Positions 18,179-28,109 of a stretch of DNA of 64,000 nucleotides are shown here, piece after piece. The notes beneath the pieces are model-generated. The model was not told the origin of the DNA. It saw only the letters and a program-made list of their open reading frames with translations, and searched no databases. The stretch lies in the NCBI RefSeq assembly GCF_042885655.1, contig NZ_JBHVRO010000003.1, forward strand, positions 372,001 to 436,000, given 5' to 3'. The stretch's first letter is position 1, and each line of letters opens with the position of its first letter. This DNA comes from Psychrobacillus sp042885655 (GTDB lineage Bacteria; Bacillota; Bacilli; Bacillales_A; Planococcaceae). Both the position numbers and the translations under genes were made by a program.

Positions 18179-18601
18179 ATGATGAAAAAAACCGTTCAAA
18201 TAGCATTCGTATTTATTTTACTTATTTCAGTTATGACAATTAATACAAACCAAGCTAGTGCACTGACCAAAGTGATGTGGGGTAAAACAGAATTAAAGGT
18301 TGGTCAAATCGGAAAAGTAACGATTCTTAAAAGCACAACTTTATGGAAATTAGAAAAAGATAATTCTTTGACAAAAGTACGTGATCTTAAAAAAGGGGAA
18401 GAGTACAGAGTATATAGCTATAAAAGCAATAATGGTGGATTGTATGGAGTAGGGGGAGGAGCTTTCGTTCTGAAAAATGCTTCCGTAAAGTATGAAACTC
18501 CATCTAAGAGTAAGTTGAATTTGTTAAAACAAGCAAATGGGGGCACAGTAGATAAACCAAAGGAAACAGAAGCTCCTTTAGAAGTAATCTCTGTGGAATA
18601 G
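18179..18601 (+). CDS. Small secreted SH3-like protein, MWGKTELK family
   Basis: 140 residues: signal peptide 1-29 (ends QASALT), then a compact beta domain starting VMWGKTELKVGQIGKVTIL and ending KYETPSKSKL, with the YRVYSYKSNNGGLYGVGGG segment in between. A paralogue at 57402-58196 carries the same domain at its N-terminus. The fold resembles bacterial SH3-like wall-binding domains, but I cannot assign a named family. RBS AAAGGAGG. No operon partner is evident: the downstream gene has its own ribosome site 45 bases on and may be co-transcribed. Confidence 0.8.
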   Translation: MMKKTVQIAFVFILLISVMTINTNQASALTKVMWGKTELKVGQIGKVTILKSTTLWKLEKDNSLTKVRDLKKGEEYRVYSYKSNNGGLYGVGGGAFVLKNASVKYETPSKSKLNLLKQANGGTVDKPKETEAPLEVISVE

Positions 18602-18646
18602 TGCTGTGAATGAAACCCGATAGTCAATGGAAATGAGGGGAAAGAG

Positions 18647-19540
18647 TTGGAAAATGTTCTCGTATTAGGTGGTACACAATTTTTCGGTAAAAAGCTTGTA
18701 GCTAAGCTTTTGGAAAACGGGAAGAATGTAACAATAGCTACACGTGGCCTTACTAAAGATCCATTTGGAGACAAAGTAGAGCGTCTTATCATAGATCGAG
18801 AAAACAAATCATCATTAGAAAAAGCATTTTCTGATAGGAAATGGGATATCGTTTACGATCAAACCTGTCAGTCTCCACAAGAAGCTCTGGATACAGTATC
18901 TGCTCTCAATGGTAAGAGTAAGCGGTATATATTTACCTCTACTCAAGCAGTTTATGAGTTTGGGACTAAATGGACAGAAGAAGATTTTATTCCTGAAGAT
19001 TTTACTTTTGAATATAAAAGTAGAAAACAATATGCTGGCTATGAGGGTTATCAAGAAGCAAAGCGTGCTGCTGAAACAGTATTATTTACTAAAAGTGAAC
19101 TCGATGTTGTAGCAGTCAGGTTTCCAATCGTTATTGGAGCAGACGATTTCACGGAAAGACTAAAATTTCATGTAGATAAAGTGCTAAACGATGAAATGCT
19201 AGGGATTAAAAATCCAAAAGCAAGTTATAGCTTTATTCTTTCAGATGAAGCGGCAGACTTTCTATATAAAATGGGCCAATCCTCCTTTACTGGACCGATT
19301 AATCCTGGATGTGAAGAGGATATTTCATTAGAAGACCTTATAAGTAAAATAGAAGAACGCGTAGGTAAATCGGCAAATATTTTGAATGATGCACCTATAA
19401 CAAACACTTCACCGTATGCACTTCCTGGTTCGTGGTCAATCAATACTGAAAAAGCGAATCGACTCGGCTATCAATTTTCAGAGTTACATACTATATTGGA
19501 TGAGCTGATTGATTATTATAGTGAGATTAATAAATCTTAG
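18647..19540 (+). CDS. NAD-dependent epimerase/dehydratase family protein
   Basis: 297 residues, TTG start behind GAGGGG. Rossmann glycine motif at the N-terminus, VLVLGGTQFFGKKLV (GGTxFxG variant), followed by the extended-SDR pattern: RYIFTSTQAVYEFG supplies the active-site region and GYQEAKRAAE contains a Y-X3-K (YQEAK) pair. Variants of this kind (mRNA-binding/CSP41-like SDRs) occur widely in Bacillales. Substrate unknown; a nucleotide-sugar or regulatory role is possible. A terminator follows at 19591. Confidence 0.8.
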   Translation: MENVLVLGGTQFFGKKLVAKLLENGKNVTIATRGLTKDPFGDKVERLIIDRENKSSLEKAFSDRKWDIVYDQTCQSPQEALDTVSALNGKSKRYIFTSTQAVYEFGTKWTEEDFIPEDFTFEYKSRKQYAGYEGYQEAKRAAETVLFTKSELDVVAVRFPIVIGADDFTERLKFHVDKVLNDEMLGIKNPKASYSFILSDEAADFLYKMGQSSFTGPINPGCEEDISLEDLISKIEERVGKSANILNDAPITNTSPYALPGSWSINTEKANRLGYQFSELHTILDELIDYYSEINKS

Positions 19541-19590
19541 AGACTAGTTTCTAAATCTACTTGGGACAATTCATTTCTGAAAAAAAGAAT

Positions 19591-19613
19591 AACCGCTCTT
19601 TAAAGGAGCGGTT
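19591..19613 (+). terminator. Rho-independent terminator
   Basis: Arms AACCGCTC and GAGCGGTT; modest T-run. Follows the SDR gene. Confidence 0.7.
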
Positions 19614-19680
19614 AACTTTGTTAAAGATTAAGAAAGTAAATGCATTTTTATTAAGTAACTGTCCACTTATGTCATGAATA

Positions 19681-19811
19681 GGTTGATTTCCGCTGCAGGC
19701 GGACGCTTTCCATGGGGCAAGCAATCAAGCCGCTTCCTTCGCTACGCTCCGTCCAGGGTCTTGATTTGCTTGCTAATCCCCTAGGAGTCGCCGCCTTCCG
19801 CTCCAATCAAC
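19681..19811. repeat. GC-rich dispersed repeat, longer variant
   Basis: About 131 bp bounded by GTTGATTTCCGC and CTCCAATCAAC. Internal inverted arms include GCAAGCAATCAAG / CTTGATTTGCTTGC. It belongs to the same Bacillaceae-type repeat family as 16851 and 22213 but is a different subtype. Confidence 0.8.
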
Positions 19812-20068
19812 AGAGCAAATAATAAAGACAATTTGCTTTGTCGAAATAATGAACTGGCACTTTCTTGTACTTATTCATATGGCAAGCAGAACCAGAGAAA
19901 AAATATGTATTATCTACCGATAAAGAAGTGAAGATATTCCGAAATGGTATCACCAGAAATTTTTAAAAAAGTAGGGAAGTATTTTTTCTCTAATTAGCCC
20001 AACCTAACGCATCATGGCCTCAGGAATTAGTCAAGCCAAGATGTACTTAAAGGGTGCTTGTGCTTATC

Positions 20069-20413
20069 TTATCTTTTAGGATTTGGTCCATATTTATTCT
20101 CACTATTCTTTCCATCTTGACACGTAAATACAATTACAATAATAGGACCAACTAGAGGAATTAAATTAAGTAAATACCACCATCCACTTCGCCCGGTATC
20201 ATGTAATCTTCGAACGGTAACCGCTATAGCTGGAAGCAAAGTAGCTAATGTATAAAGTCCTGTTAATAAAGAAGATAAACCTGCGATTGACTCCACAATT
20301 GCCAACGCGATAGAAATGATTATATCGAAAAGAATAAACATCCAATATTCCTTGCGTCGCGCTCTTCCTTGAAATCCTACATAATTCTTTAATACTTTCA
20401 AATACCAATACAA
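20069..20413 (-). CDS. DUF805 family membrane protein
   Basis: 114 residues with four hydrophobic segments. The DUF805 signature is plain: NYVGFQGRARRKEYWMF near the N-terminus and AVTVRRLHDTGRSGWWYL in the second half. These are small inner-membrane proteins of unknown function. The gene stands alone between a repeat element and an SbsC-type gene; its start ATG is preceded by a weak GGGGG-type site. Confidence 0.9.
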   Translation of the reverse strand: MYWYLKVLKNYVGFQGRARRKEYWMFILFDIIISIALAIVESIAGLSSLLTGLYTLATLLPAIAVTVRRLHDTGRSGWWYLLNLIPLVGPIIVIVFTCQDGKNSENKYGPNPKR

Positions 20414-20765
20414 ACAAAATCCCCCTGAAAATTCAAATACGGTAATAGTAGTTTCTAACTATTACAATTTCAGTATAGCATCTGGTTATTAGGTTTTTTA
20501 GAGGTAAATGTTTCCTTACATTTTGTCGATTAATATTATTTTAAATGGCCAAGTTGCAATATTGATAGAATTGGAAAAAACATTATAAGTGACCCTAGCA
20601 GGAAAGAAGTAAAAAAAAGATTAACTAGTTAAATCTATACGTATTTTTGTATAATTTTGGTTGATATTCTAATTGATAATTTTCTTTTAAGTCATTTAAT
20701 CTCTTTATTTGTAAAAAAAATTACTTTTCATAGGTAGTTTTGTAACATATTAACTAAATATAAAG

Positions 20766-20794
20766 TTGAATAGTTTCCAATTAAATAGTATTAT
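20766..20794 (+). promoter_or_regulatory. SigA-type promoter of the second SbsC-type gene
   Basis: TTGAAT at 20766-20771, 17-base spacer, TATTAT at 20789-20794, leaving a leader of ~60 bases before AAGGAGGAG and the ATG at 20860. Best promoter match in the otherwise empty 20414-20859 interval. Confidence 0.65.
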
Positions 20795-20859
20795 AAAGGT
20801 TGATTGAAATATTTTGGTAATTTCTATACAATTTTACCTACATAATAAGGAGGAGTAAC

Positions 20860-22110
20860 ATGGGCAATCGTTTTATTAAACAAACAGCGGCAGTAGTATT
20901 GTTAACGACATCAGTATTATCATTCTCATCAGTAGCATTTGGAGCATCTACCTCAGTAGATCAATCGGTTAACAAGGTAAAGATGGAATTGAACAAAGCT
21001 GCTACTGAATACGTGTATCCAGCATTAGATGGGAAACTAGCATCAAGCGACTCATTATACCCTGTATTAAATAGTGCAAAGAAAAACTATCAAAATGCTG
21101 TAAAAGAAATTCAATCATCTAAACTTTCTCAAACAGAAAAGCAAGCGAAGTTGAAAGAGATTGAAACGTTGTACAATGAAAAAATTACAAAAGGATTGGT
21201 TCCATATATTGATGCATATAATTATGCAACAAAATATTTGGATCCACTATTAGCTGATATTAAAGTAGCTGAAGCGAAAAATGACTTTGCTGCAGTTGAA
21301 AAGGCATATCACCAAATTTCGTATCAATTAAAAGGAAGAACTGCTATTTTATATCGTTTCTCTGGAAAAGCATCTCGTGATTTGTTGCTTGATAAATACA
21401 AACAACCATCGGATCAAAAACGTGATGAATTAATGGTTCCAGTAACAATTTATATGAAAACTGTAGAAGTAGAAAAGCTTGTAAAAGAGGGTAAACTGGA
21501 AGAAGCGAAAAAAGTAATGGAAAGTATTCAAGCTTTAGTTGATCGTCTTCCAAGTTCCGCTTCAAATAGTTTTGTAACTGCTCTATTGAAAAATGTAGAG
21601 AAAGTTAAAGAAGTAGTTACTCCTGTTACTCCTCCTGCAGCAGGCGGTGGCGGTGGAGGTGGCGGCGGTGTAACGTCACCATCAGGGAATGATATTTTGA
21701 ACTCAATGCTTAGTGAACAGGTTAAATTAGGTAATACTGCAACAGGTAGTAAAGTCGAAATTTCAATGGTAGGGAACAAACTTAATGTATTAATAAAAGA
21801 AAATAGTACATTAGGTCATTTTTATGATGAAGCAAATAGAGTTTTCAGTGTATTTAAATCTAAAAATACAACTGTCGAATCTGCTACTGTAACTTATAAA
21901 ACTTCAGATGGTGATATTACAATCGGATCTAGCAACAATGGTTTAGACTTTGATAAAGTTATTGAAAAAGCGTTGGCTAAGGTAAACTTAGATAAAGATA
22001 CATCATTGAGTGTTTTAGATGATAAAACAATAACTCTTCAAGTAACAGGAACAATAAGCGGCAAAGAATTTAAAGACACATATACATTTAAGTTCGAAAC
22101 AGCTAAATAA
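20860..22110 (+). CDS. SbsC-type wall-binding surface protein with poly-Gly linker
   Basis: 416 residues. Signal peptide 1-29 (ends SVAFGAST). Residues ~33-240 are the SbsC-type N-terminal helical domain, closely paralogous to 13789 and 41878 (KITKGLVPYIDAYNYATKYL, AILYRFSGKASRDLLLDKYK). A hinge TPPAAGGGGGGGGGVTSP separates it from a beta-rich C-terminal domain of ~130 residues. Probably anchored to wall polymer with a short exposed domain. It ends in its own terminator. Confidence 0.85.
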   Translation: MGNRFIKQTAAVVLLTTSVLSFSSVAFGASTSVDQSVNKVKMELNKAATEYVYPALDGKLASSDSLYPVLNSAKKNYQNAVKEIQSSKLSQTEKQAKLKEIETLYNEKITKGLVPYIDAYNYATKYLDPLLADIKVAEAKNDFAAVEKAYHQISYQLKGRTAILYRFSGKASRDLLLDKYKQPSDQKRDELMVPVTIYMKTVEVEKLVKEGKLEEAKKVMESIQALVDRLPSSASNSFVTALLKNVEKVKEVVTPVTPPAAGGGGGGGGGVTSPSGNDILNSMLSEQVKLGNTATGSKVEISMVGNKLNVLIKENSTLGHFYDEANRVFSVFKSKNTTVESATVTYKTSDGDITIGSSNNGLDFDKVIEKALAKVNLDKDTSLSVLDDKTITLQVTGTISGKEFKDTYTFKFETAK

Positions 22111-22117
22111 ACTCATG

Positions 22118-22155
22118 AAAATCCTTTATGTCCAATTTGACATAAAGGGTTTTTC
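22118..22155 (+). terminator. Rho-independent terminator
   Basis: Arms CCTTTATGTC / GACATAAAGG with a T-run, directly after the SbsC-type gene. Confidence 0.85.
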
Positions 22156-22212
22156 ATATAACAAGCGCCACATGTAACTTGCTTTCCAATAGTTAGCAAC
22201 GAGATAGAAACT

Positions 22213-22315
22213 CGTTGGAAAAGGCGCCACTCCTGCGGGAATAGCGTTAGCTGAAGACCCCGCAGAGCAGCGAGGAGGCTGAGGCAATGCCCGCGGAAAG
22301 GGAGCCATTTCAACG
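22213..22315. repeat. GC-rich dispersed repeat, full copy
   Basis: About 103 bp bounded by CGTTGGAA and TTTCAACG, near-identical to 16851-16954 in the same orientation. Internal arms CCTGCGGGAATAGC and GCCCGCGGAAAGG. Confidence 0.85.
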
Positions 22316-22609
22316 ACTTTCTTACTTATTGGCTAGTTCTATTTCGCAAAGTCGAATTATGTTGACTTTTTTTCTAACCACCCCTCTGTGTTAGCCACTA
22401 TCTGGATGACAATTGAGTCTGTCACAGTGATGCTAGAATGAAAGAGGATCACACCATTCGAAAATAATATATAAGTACTGTGTAATTTGACATAATACAA
22501 TATAAACAAACAAATTCCATCATTTCACGCCTATTTTCCTATATAACTCTACTCATCTTCTAATCTTCATGCTAAACTTAAACTAAGATAAAGTAAAAAG
22601 GGGAATATT

Positions 22610-23311
22610 ATGAAAAAAAGAAGGAAGTTAAAAATATTTTTGCTCATCGCTTTAATCCTTATCCTTGGAGCGGGAAGTTACATACTATATGAACTAAAAT
22701 TTAAAACTTATGATGTGGCCGATGATGAAGTAACCGAGATTGTAGCTGACCCATATACAGTAGAATTACCAGATGGAAGCAAGATTACCATCGATGAAAA
22801 TGGAAATGTGATAGAAGAAAAAGCATCTGTTTTACATACGCAAACAGCTGATAATTCGACAACAAATGAAACAACGAGTAGCGGAATAAGTGAAGGACAG
22901 GCATCAGGCCAAACGCTAACGTCCGGTGTATCCACAACTACCAACAATGAATCTATTAAACCAACTGTTGGATCGATCAAAGAAAAATATATCCCAGCAT
23001 TCACAGGTTTGGAAACACAAGCGGATTCTAAAATCAATGCACTTGTAGGACGTGCGAAAAGTGAGTATTTGGACAAGCAAGCAAAAGGTGAAAGTATTAA
23101 TTTTGGATACTTTTATAATAAGTACATGGCTGCTGCAAAAGATTTAGAAGCTAGCACGGATAAAGTATTCAATGGTGTACTGGGTGCAGTAGAAAAAGAT
23201 CTTACAAAAAACGGCTTTGATAAATCCTATGCACAAAGCTTTAAAACTGATTACGATGCTGCTAAAAAAGCTAGAAGAGATGGTATTTTAAGTAAAGCAC
23301 TTGGAAAATAA
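22610..23311 (+). CDS. Membrane-anchored protein of unknown function
   Basis: 233 residues: basic start MKKRRKLK, one TM (about 9-28), then an extracytoplasmic part. Residues 45-65 form a small beta stretch (TVELPDGSKITIDENGNVIE), ~70-115 is a Ser/Thr/Asn-rich spacer, and ~120-233 is a helical domain. I do not recognise a family. It stands before the capsule locus but is closed off by a strong terminator, so it is probably a separate unit. Confidence 0.75.
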   Translation: MKKRRKLKIFLLIALILILGAGSYILYELKFKTYDVADDEVTEIVADPYTVELPDGSKITIDENGNVIEEKASVLHTQTADNSTTNETTSSGISEGQASGQTLTSGVSTTTNNESIKPTVGSIKEKYIPAFTGLETQADSKINALVGRAKSEYLDKQAKGESINFGYFYNKYMAAAKDLEASTDKVFNGVLGAVEKDLTKNGFDKSYAQSFKTDYDAAKKARRDGILSKALGK

Positions 23312-23317
23312 ACTCTC

Positions 23318-23352
23318 AAAAAAAAACCGTAAAGAATCTTTACGGTTTTTTT
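23318..23352 (+). terminator. Rho-independent terminator
   Basis: Arms ACCGTAAAG / CTTTACGGT flanked by A- and T-runs. Confidence 0.85.
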
Positions 23353-23591
23353 GCTATCATTTTATCCGCTCCTCTGTGTCAGGAAGACACAGGGCTGCTG
23401 GAGCATTGAACATATCTTTACGGATTATGGATTCCATTTTAGTAAAACTATTTAACTATGTATAATTGTCGAATTGACAAATATTTTATGAAAAATTGAG
23501 AGAATTTGTAATCAAAATGGGATAATATATGTTATAATAGAATTTATTAGTAAATGAAGATAATTGAGGTGTAAAGGGGTAGCTAGTATTT

Positions 23592-24320
23592 ATGGAAGAA
23601 ACGATTAGTTTACAAGATTTATATAAAACATTGAGGAAACGACTTGCTTTAATTATTAGTATAATGGTCCTTGCTGTAATAGTTGCGGGAGTTATTAGCT
23701 ATTTCTTTTTGACACCAATATACCAAGCTTCGACGCAAATTCTTGTCAATCAACAAAAAATCGAACAGCAACAATTCAATACTCAAGACATACAAACGAA
23801 TCTTCAACTTATAAATACATATAATGTCATTATTAAAAGTCCAGCAATTCTTTCTAAAGTGATTGAAAATTTAGATCTTAATACGACACCAGCCGAATTA
23901 ACAAATAAAATCACTGTATCGAATGCACAAAATTCCCAAGTAGTTAATATTAGCGTACAAGATGCTGAATCATATAAAGCAGTGGATATTGCGAATACAA
24001 CTGCACAAGTATTCCAAGAAGAAATCCAAAAATTAATGAAGGTAGACAACGTAAATATTCTATCCCCAGCAGTTCAATTGGAAAATCCGGTACCGGTTAA
24101 ACCAGATCCAATTCTTAACATGGCTATTGCTGCCGTAATTGGATTAATGCTTGGAGTGGGTATTGCTTTCTTACTAGAGTATCTAGATACATCTATTAAA
24201 AATGAACAAGATATAGAGGAAATTTTACAATTACCAATACTAGGTCTTATAAGTCCGATACCAGTGAACAAAGATGTGGATTTGGTTACAAAGATTATGC
24301 CACGACGAAAGCGAGTGTAA
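23592..24320 (+). CDS. Wzz/CapA-type chain-length regulator and kinase adaptor
   Basis: 242 residues: N-terminal cytoplasmic stretch, TM about 19-41, extracytoplasmic Wzz domain beginning TPIYQASTQILVNQQ, second TM about 178-200 (MAIAAVIGLMLGVGIAFLLE), then a short cytoplasmic tail. In Firmicutes this activator is separate from the BY-kinase it stimulates; the kinase follows 2 bp later. First gene of the capsule operon, corresponding to B. subtilis YwqC/EpsA. Confidence 0.9.
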   Translation: MEETISLQDLYKTLRKRLALIISIMVLAVIVAGVISYFFLTPIYQASTQILVNQQKIEQQQFNTQDIQTNLQLINTYNVIIKSPAILSKVIENLDLNTTPAELTNKITVSNAQNSQVVNISVQDAESYKAVDIANTTAQVFQEEIQKLMKVDNVNILSPAVQLENPVPVKPDPILNMAIAAVIGLMLGVGIAFLLEYLDTSIKNEQDIEEILQLPILGLISPIPVNKDVDLVTKIMPRRKRV

Positions 24321-24322
24321 AC

Positions 24323-25024
24323 ATGGCTAAAAAAACAAAGAGTTTAATAGAAGTGGCACGCAAATTAGTTGTGATAACGGAACCAAGATCTTTTGTTTCG
24401 GAGCAATTTCGTACTGCTCGCACAAATATAAACTTCTCCAAACCAGATGGAGAGTTAACGACATTATTATTTACATCTTCTGTACAAGCAGAAGGAAAGT
24501 CAACATCATCTGCGAATTTAGCCTGTTTGTTTGCACAAGAAGGAAAAAAAGTCGTGCTAATCGATGCAGATATGCGTAAACCAACAGTCCACTATACATT
24601 CCAGCTGACAAACACTGTAGGTCTATCAAATATTTTAACGAAAAAGATTCCAGTAATGGATTCGATTAAAGAAACTAATATAGAAAACCTTCAAATTATT
24701 ACTAGTGGACCGATTCCACCGAATCCAGCAGAACTTTTAAGTGCCAAATCTATGGACGAAATGATAGAAGAATTAAAAAAACATTTTGATCTGATCATAT
24801 TTGATGCACCCCCTGTGTTATCTGTAACAGATGCACAAATATTGGCGAATAAGAGCGAAGGCACAGTGCTTGTCATCAGTGCAGGAGCAACTGATAAAAA
24901 TAGTGTATTAAAAGCAAAAGAGTTGTTAACTGCTTCCAAAGCCAAAATTATTGGCACGGTACTTAATAACTTTAAACTAGAAAAAGATCATTATTATTAT
25001 CAATATTATGGTTCAGAGGAGTAA
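24323..25024 (+). CDS. Capsular BY-type tyrosine kinase (CapB/YwqD-like)
   Basis: 233 residues. Walker A' SSVQAEGKSTSSANLA, Walker B/A' region VVLIDADMRKP and a second Walker B LIIFDAPPVL mark a bacterial tyrosine kinase. The C-terminus carries the tyrosine cluster DHYYYQYYGSEE used for autophosphorylation. It controls export/polymerisation of capsular or exopolysaccharide together with the preceding adaptor and following phosphatase. Confidence 0.93.
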   Translation: MAKKTKSLIEVARKLVVITEPRSFVSEQFRTARTNINFSKPDGELTTLLFTSSVQAEGKSTSSANLACLFAQEGKKVVLIDADMRKPTVHYTFQLTNTVGLSNILTKKIPVMDSIKETNIENLQIITSGPIPPNPAELLSAKSMDEMIEELKKHFDLIIFDAPPVLSVTDAQILANKSEGTVLVISAGATDKNSVLKAKELLTASKAKIIGTVLNNFKLEKDHYYYQYYGSEE

Positions 25025-25091
25025 AAAACACTTAGGTGTCTTTTACTCTCTTTTATTTTACTATAAATACAAGAAATAGGAGAGTTATGCA

Positions 25092-25859
25092 ATGATTGAT
25101 ATACATAGTCATATATTATATGGAGTAGATGATGGCCCAACTAACAAAGAAGAAACTATCAAATTGCTAGAAAATGCAATAAAAGAGGGAATAACAGAGA
25201 TAATTTCCACATCTCATGTTTTACATCCGCAATACAATTCTGAAGCAGATGTTGTAAAACAACAACTTATCACATTACAGCAAGAAATAGTTGAACAGCG
25301 GCTTCCATTAAAATTACATTTAGGACATGAAGTTCGTTTAAGAGATAATTTAATTGAGTTACTAAAAGAAGAAAAGATTCACACATTAGCAGGTTCTAAA
25401 TACGTACTTTTAGAGTTACCATCTCAAGGAATACCAAAGTACACGACAGATGTAATCCATGCGTTATTATCAGAGGATATTTTGCCTGTTATTGCACATC
25501 CGGAAAGAAACAGAGCAATTGCAGAAAATCCTACAAGATTGACAAAGCTGATTAATAACGGCGCACTTGCACAAATTACAGCTGGTAGTTTAGCAGGACA
25601 TTTTGGACGAGGAATTCAAAAACTATCGTTGCAATTGGTTGATGCTAACTTAGTTCATACGTATGGTTCAGATGTTCATAATTTAAAAACGAGACCATAT
25701 AAATTTGACGCGGGACTTAGATACTTAGAAAAACACAAAAGATTAGATGCAGTTGACATTTTTCTAGAAAATAACGCAAGAATCGTAGAAAATAGCGAAG
25801 TAATTATATTAGAGCCAGAAGAACTAGGCAAACCGAAGTGGTGGAATATTTTCGCTTAA
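25092..25859 (+). CDS. PHP-type protein tyrosine phosphatase (CapC/YwqE-like)
   Basis: 255 residues. Metal-binding PHP motifs: MIDIHSHILYGVDDGP at the N-terminus, STSHVLHPQY, LGHEVRL, PVIAHPERNR and YGSDVHNL. This manganese-dependent phosphatase removes phosphate from the BY-kinase and its substrates. RBS ATAGGAGAG. Third gene of the operon; a 285-bp gap with a likely separate promoter then precedes the epimerase gene. Confidence 0.93.
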   Translation: MIDIHSHILYGVDDGPTNKEETIKLLENAIKEGITEIISTSHVLHPQYNSEADVVKQQLITLQQEIVEQRLPLKLHLGHEVRLRDNLIELLKEEKIHTLAGSKYVLLELPSQGIPKYTTDVIHALLSEDILPVIAHPERNRAIAENPTRLTKLINNGALAQITAGSLAGHFGRGIQKLSLQLVDANLVHTYGSDVHNLKTRPYKFDAGLRYLEKHKRLDAVDIFLENNARIVENSEVIILEPEELGKPKWWNIFA

Positions 25860-26144
25860 ATTGAGCGTATTTGGTAAAAAAATGACATGGTAATTTTTCT
25901 ATATTTTGATAGCATATCTAATGATCTTTCAAAATGAAAGGTTATTAGGTATAAATATCTATAATTTGAGTGTCGAAAAAGGAAATGTGAATATAAAATC
26001 CCCATAAAATTCCCAAAGTGCTATAATAATCTATAGTAACTTAGAAGAAAGTCTTATAGTAACTTTGATTAATTCGAATTTAATGTAAATTTTGTAATTA
26101 ACATAGGTCTTAGTGTTGAAATTTTCTTCGATGGGGGGGATTTA

Positions 26145-28088
26145 ATGTCATATAAAAAAAGAATGTCGATGCTTGTACTTGTCGATTCTTGTATCGTTCT
26201 ATTTTCTATTTATGTCGGATACTTCTTACTCCATCCAATAACTAATCCTTTTACAGACATACTTCTAATAATTAGTTCACTAACTATTTGTATAGCACAT
26301 CATGGGTTTGCTATGTATTTTNNNNNNNNNNNNNNNNNNNNNNNNNNNNNNNNNNNNNNNNNNNNNNNNNNNNNNNNNNNNNNNNNNNNNNNNNNNNNNN
26401 NNNNNNNNNNNNNNNNNNNNNGACTTTATCGAAAGGTTTGGGAATATGCTTCTGTTCGTGAACTATGGCTGATTTTCAAAGCAGTAACATTATCCATCGT
26501 TGTAGTCGCAATTATACAAATGATAATTCGAGGGGATGTATTATTTAGAGCATTATCGATTACTTGGATGCTCCATTTACTACTTATCGGAGGATCTAGG
26601 TTATCATGGAGAGTTTTTCGCGACACATACATATCAGGTGAAAAGTTTAATATAAAAAGGAAACGTACACTGATTATTGGGGCGGGTTCTGCAGGCACAA
26701 TGATTGTTCGTCAATTATTCAGCAATATGGAATCACCTTTACTACCAATAGCTTTTCTTGATGATGATTCCAAGAAAAAAGGTTTAGAAATCTTTAATAT
26801 CCGTGTGTTAGGTGGAACTGAAATTATTGCAGATGCAGTAATAGACTTGGATATCGAACATATCATAATTGCCATACCTTCACTTGATAAGTCTACAAGT
26901 GCCATGTTAATGCAACAGTGTTTGGACACTGGTATTCATACACAGATCATGCCACTAATTGAAGATTTATTAACTGGAAAAGTATCGATCAATGAGATTA
27001 GAGATGTAAAATTAGAGGATTTACTTGGCCGAGAAGAAGTAGAACTAGATTTGGAATCTATTTCTACTAAACTTACAAATAAAAAGATTCTCATAACTGG
27101 AGCGGGTGGCTCTATAGGTTCAGAGATTTGCAGGCAAGTAGCAAGATTCGATCCGAAGAAAATTATCCTACTCGGTCATGGTGAAAATTCTATTTATACG
27201 ATTGACATGGAATTGCGTCAAAAAGTTTCACCAAACACAAAAATTATTCCGATTATCGCGGATATTCAAGACCGTAACCGTATCTTTGACATCGTATCTG
27301 AGTATAAGCCGGACGTTATATATCATGCTGCAGCCCATAAACATGTTCCATTAATGGAATATAATCCAATGGAAGCAGTCAAGAATAACATATTTGGCAC
27401 AAAAAATGTTGCAGAGGCAGCAGACATGTTCGGGGTAGGATACTTTGTTATGATCTCTACCGACAAAGCAGTTAATCCGCCCAATATAATGGGTGCAACG
27501 AAGCGTTTTGCTGAAATGGTTGTTCAGAATATTGCGAAAGAAAGTATGACGAAGTTTGCTGCTGTGAGATTTGGAAATGTACTCGGCTCACGAGGAAGTG
27601 TCGTTCCGTTGTTTAAAAAACAGATAGCTGCAGGTGGTCCTATTACTGTAACGGATCCAGAAATGACCCGCTATTTTATGACAATTCCAGAAGCATCGAG
27701 ATTAGTCATTCAAGCGGGAACGATGGCTAGCGGTGGAGAAATATTTGTCTTAGATATGGGAGAACCTGTGAAAATTGTCGACCTAGCTAATAATCTTATT
27801 AAATTATCTGGCTATAGCAAAGAGGAGATTGGCGTTCGATTTTCAGGAATTCGCCCAGGTGAGAAGTTGTATGAAGAACTATTGGATGAAAATGAAATCC
27901 AAAGTAAGTATGTATTTCCGAAGATTCATATTGGGCTTGCGACTCCGATTAGCTACGGTGAGCTGACATATGTACTCGACAAGTTAGTTGATATGACAAT
28001 GGACGATATGAAAGATTTGTTGATTGGGCTGGCAAATAGAAAGAACGTTAAAAAATTATTGTCAGAACAAGTGAATGCTTTAAGTTAA
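26145..28088 (+). CDS. CapD/EpsC-type membrane nucleotide-sugar 4,6-dehydratase
   Basis: N-terminal TM bundle (interrupted by the N run), a first Rossmann-like domain (RTLIIGAGSAGTMIV) and a C-terminal extended-SDR domain (KKILITGAGGSIGSEI, with active-site region ISTDKAVNPPNIMGATKRFA containing TDK..MGATK instead of YxxxK, as in the EpsC/PglF/CapD family). It makes UDP-4-keto-6-deoxy sugar, the first step toward UDP-bacillosamine-like residues. The frame stays open across the 100-N gap. ATG behind GGGGGGGA. Confidence 0.9.
   Translation: MSYKKRMSMLVLVDSCIVLFSIYVGYFLLHPITNPFTDILLIISSLTICIAHHGFAMYFXXXXXXXXXXXXXXXXXXXXXXXXXXXXXXXXXXLYRKVWEYASVRELWLIFKAVTLSIVVVAIIQMIIRGDVLFRALSITWMLHLLLIGGSRLSWRVFRDTYISGEKFNIKRKRTLIIGAGSAGTMIVRQLFSNMESPLLPIAFLDDDSKKKGLEIFNIRVLGGTEIIADAVIDLDIEHIIIAIPSLDKSTSAMLMQQCLDTGIHTQIMPLIEDLLTGKVSINEIRDVKLEDLLGREEVELDLESISTKLTNKKILITGAGGSIGSEICRQVARFDPKKIILLGHGENSIYTIDMELRQKVSPNTKIIPIIADIQDRNRIFDIVSEYKPDVIYHAAAHKHVPLMEYNPMEAVKNNIFGTKNVAEAADMFGVGYFVMISTDKAVNPPNIMGATKRFAEMVVQNIAKESMTKFAAVRFGNVLGSRGSVVPLFKKQIAAGGPITVTDPEMTRYFMTIPEASRLVIQAGTMASGGEIFVLDMGEPVKIVDLANNLIKLSGYSKEEIGVRFSGIRPGEKLYEELLDENEIQSKYVFPKIHIGLATPISYGELTYVLDKLVDMTMDDMKDLLIGLANRKNVKKLLSEQVNALS
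26322..26421. other. Assembly gap (100 N)
   Basis: Run of N inside the CapD/EpsC-type gene. The bases on either side, joined as GCATGTATTTT..GGACTTTATCG-like codons, would give ..AMYF-(G)LYRKVWEY.., the normal family sequence, so at most about one base appears to be missing. Confidence 0.95.
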
Positions 28089-28109
28089 TCTTTTGGAGGA
28101 GTGTACGAG

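Noticed and set aside
21640..21670. Gly9 tract as an expansion or assembly artefact
   Set aside because: In frame, flanked by Pro/Ser linker residues; normal hinge for such surface proteins.
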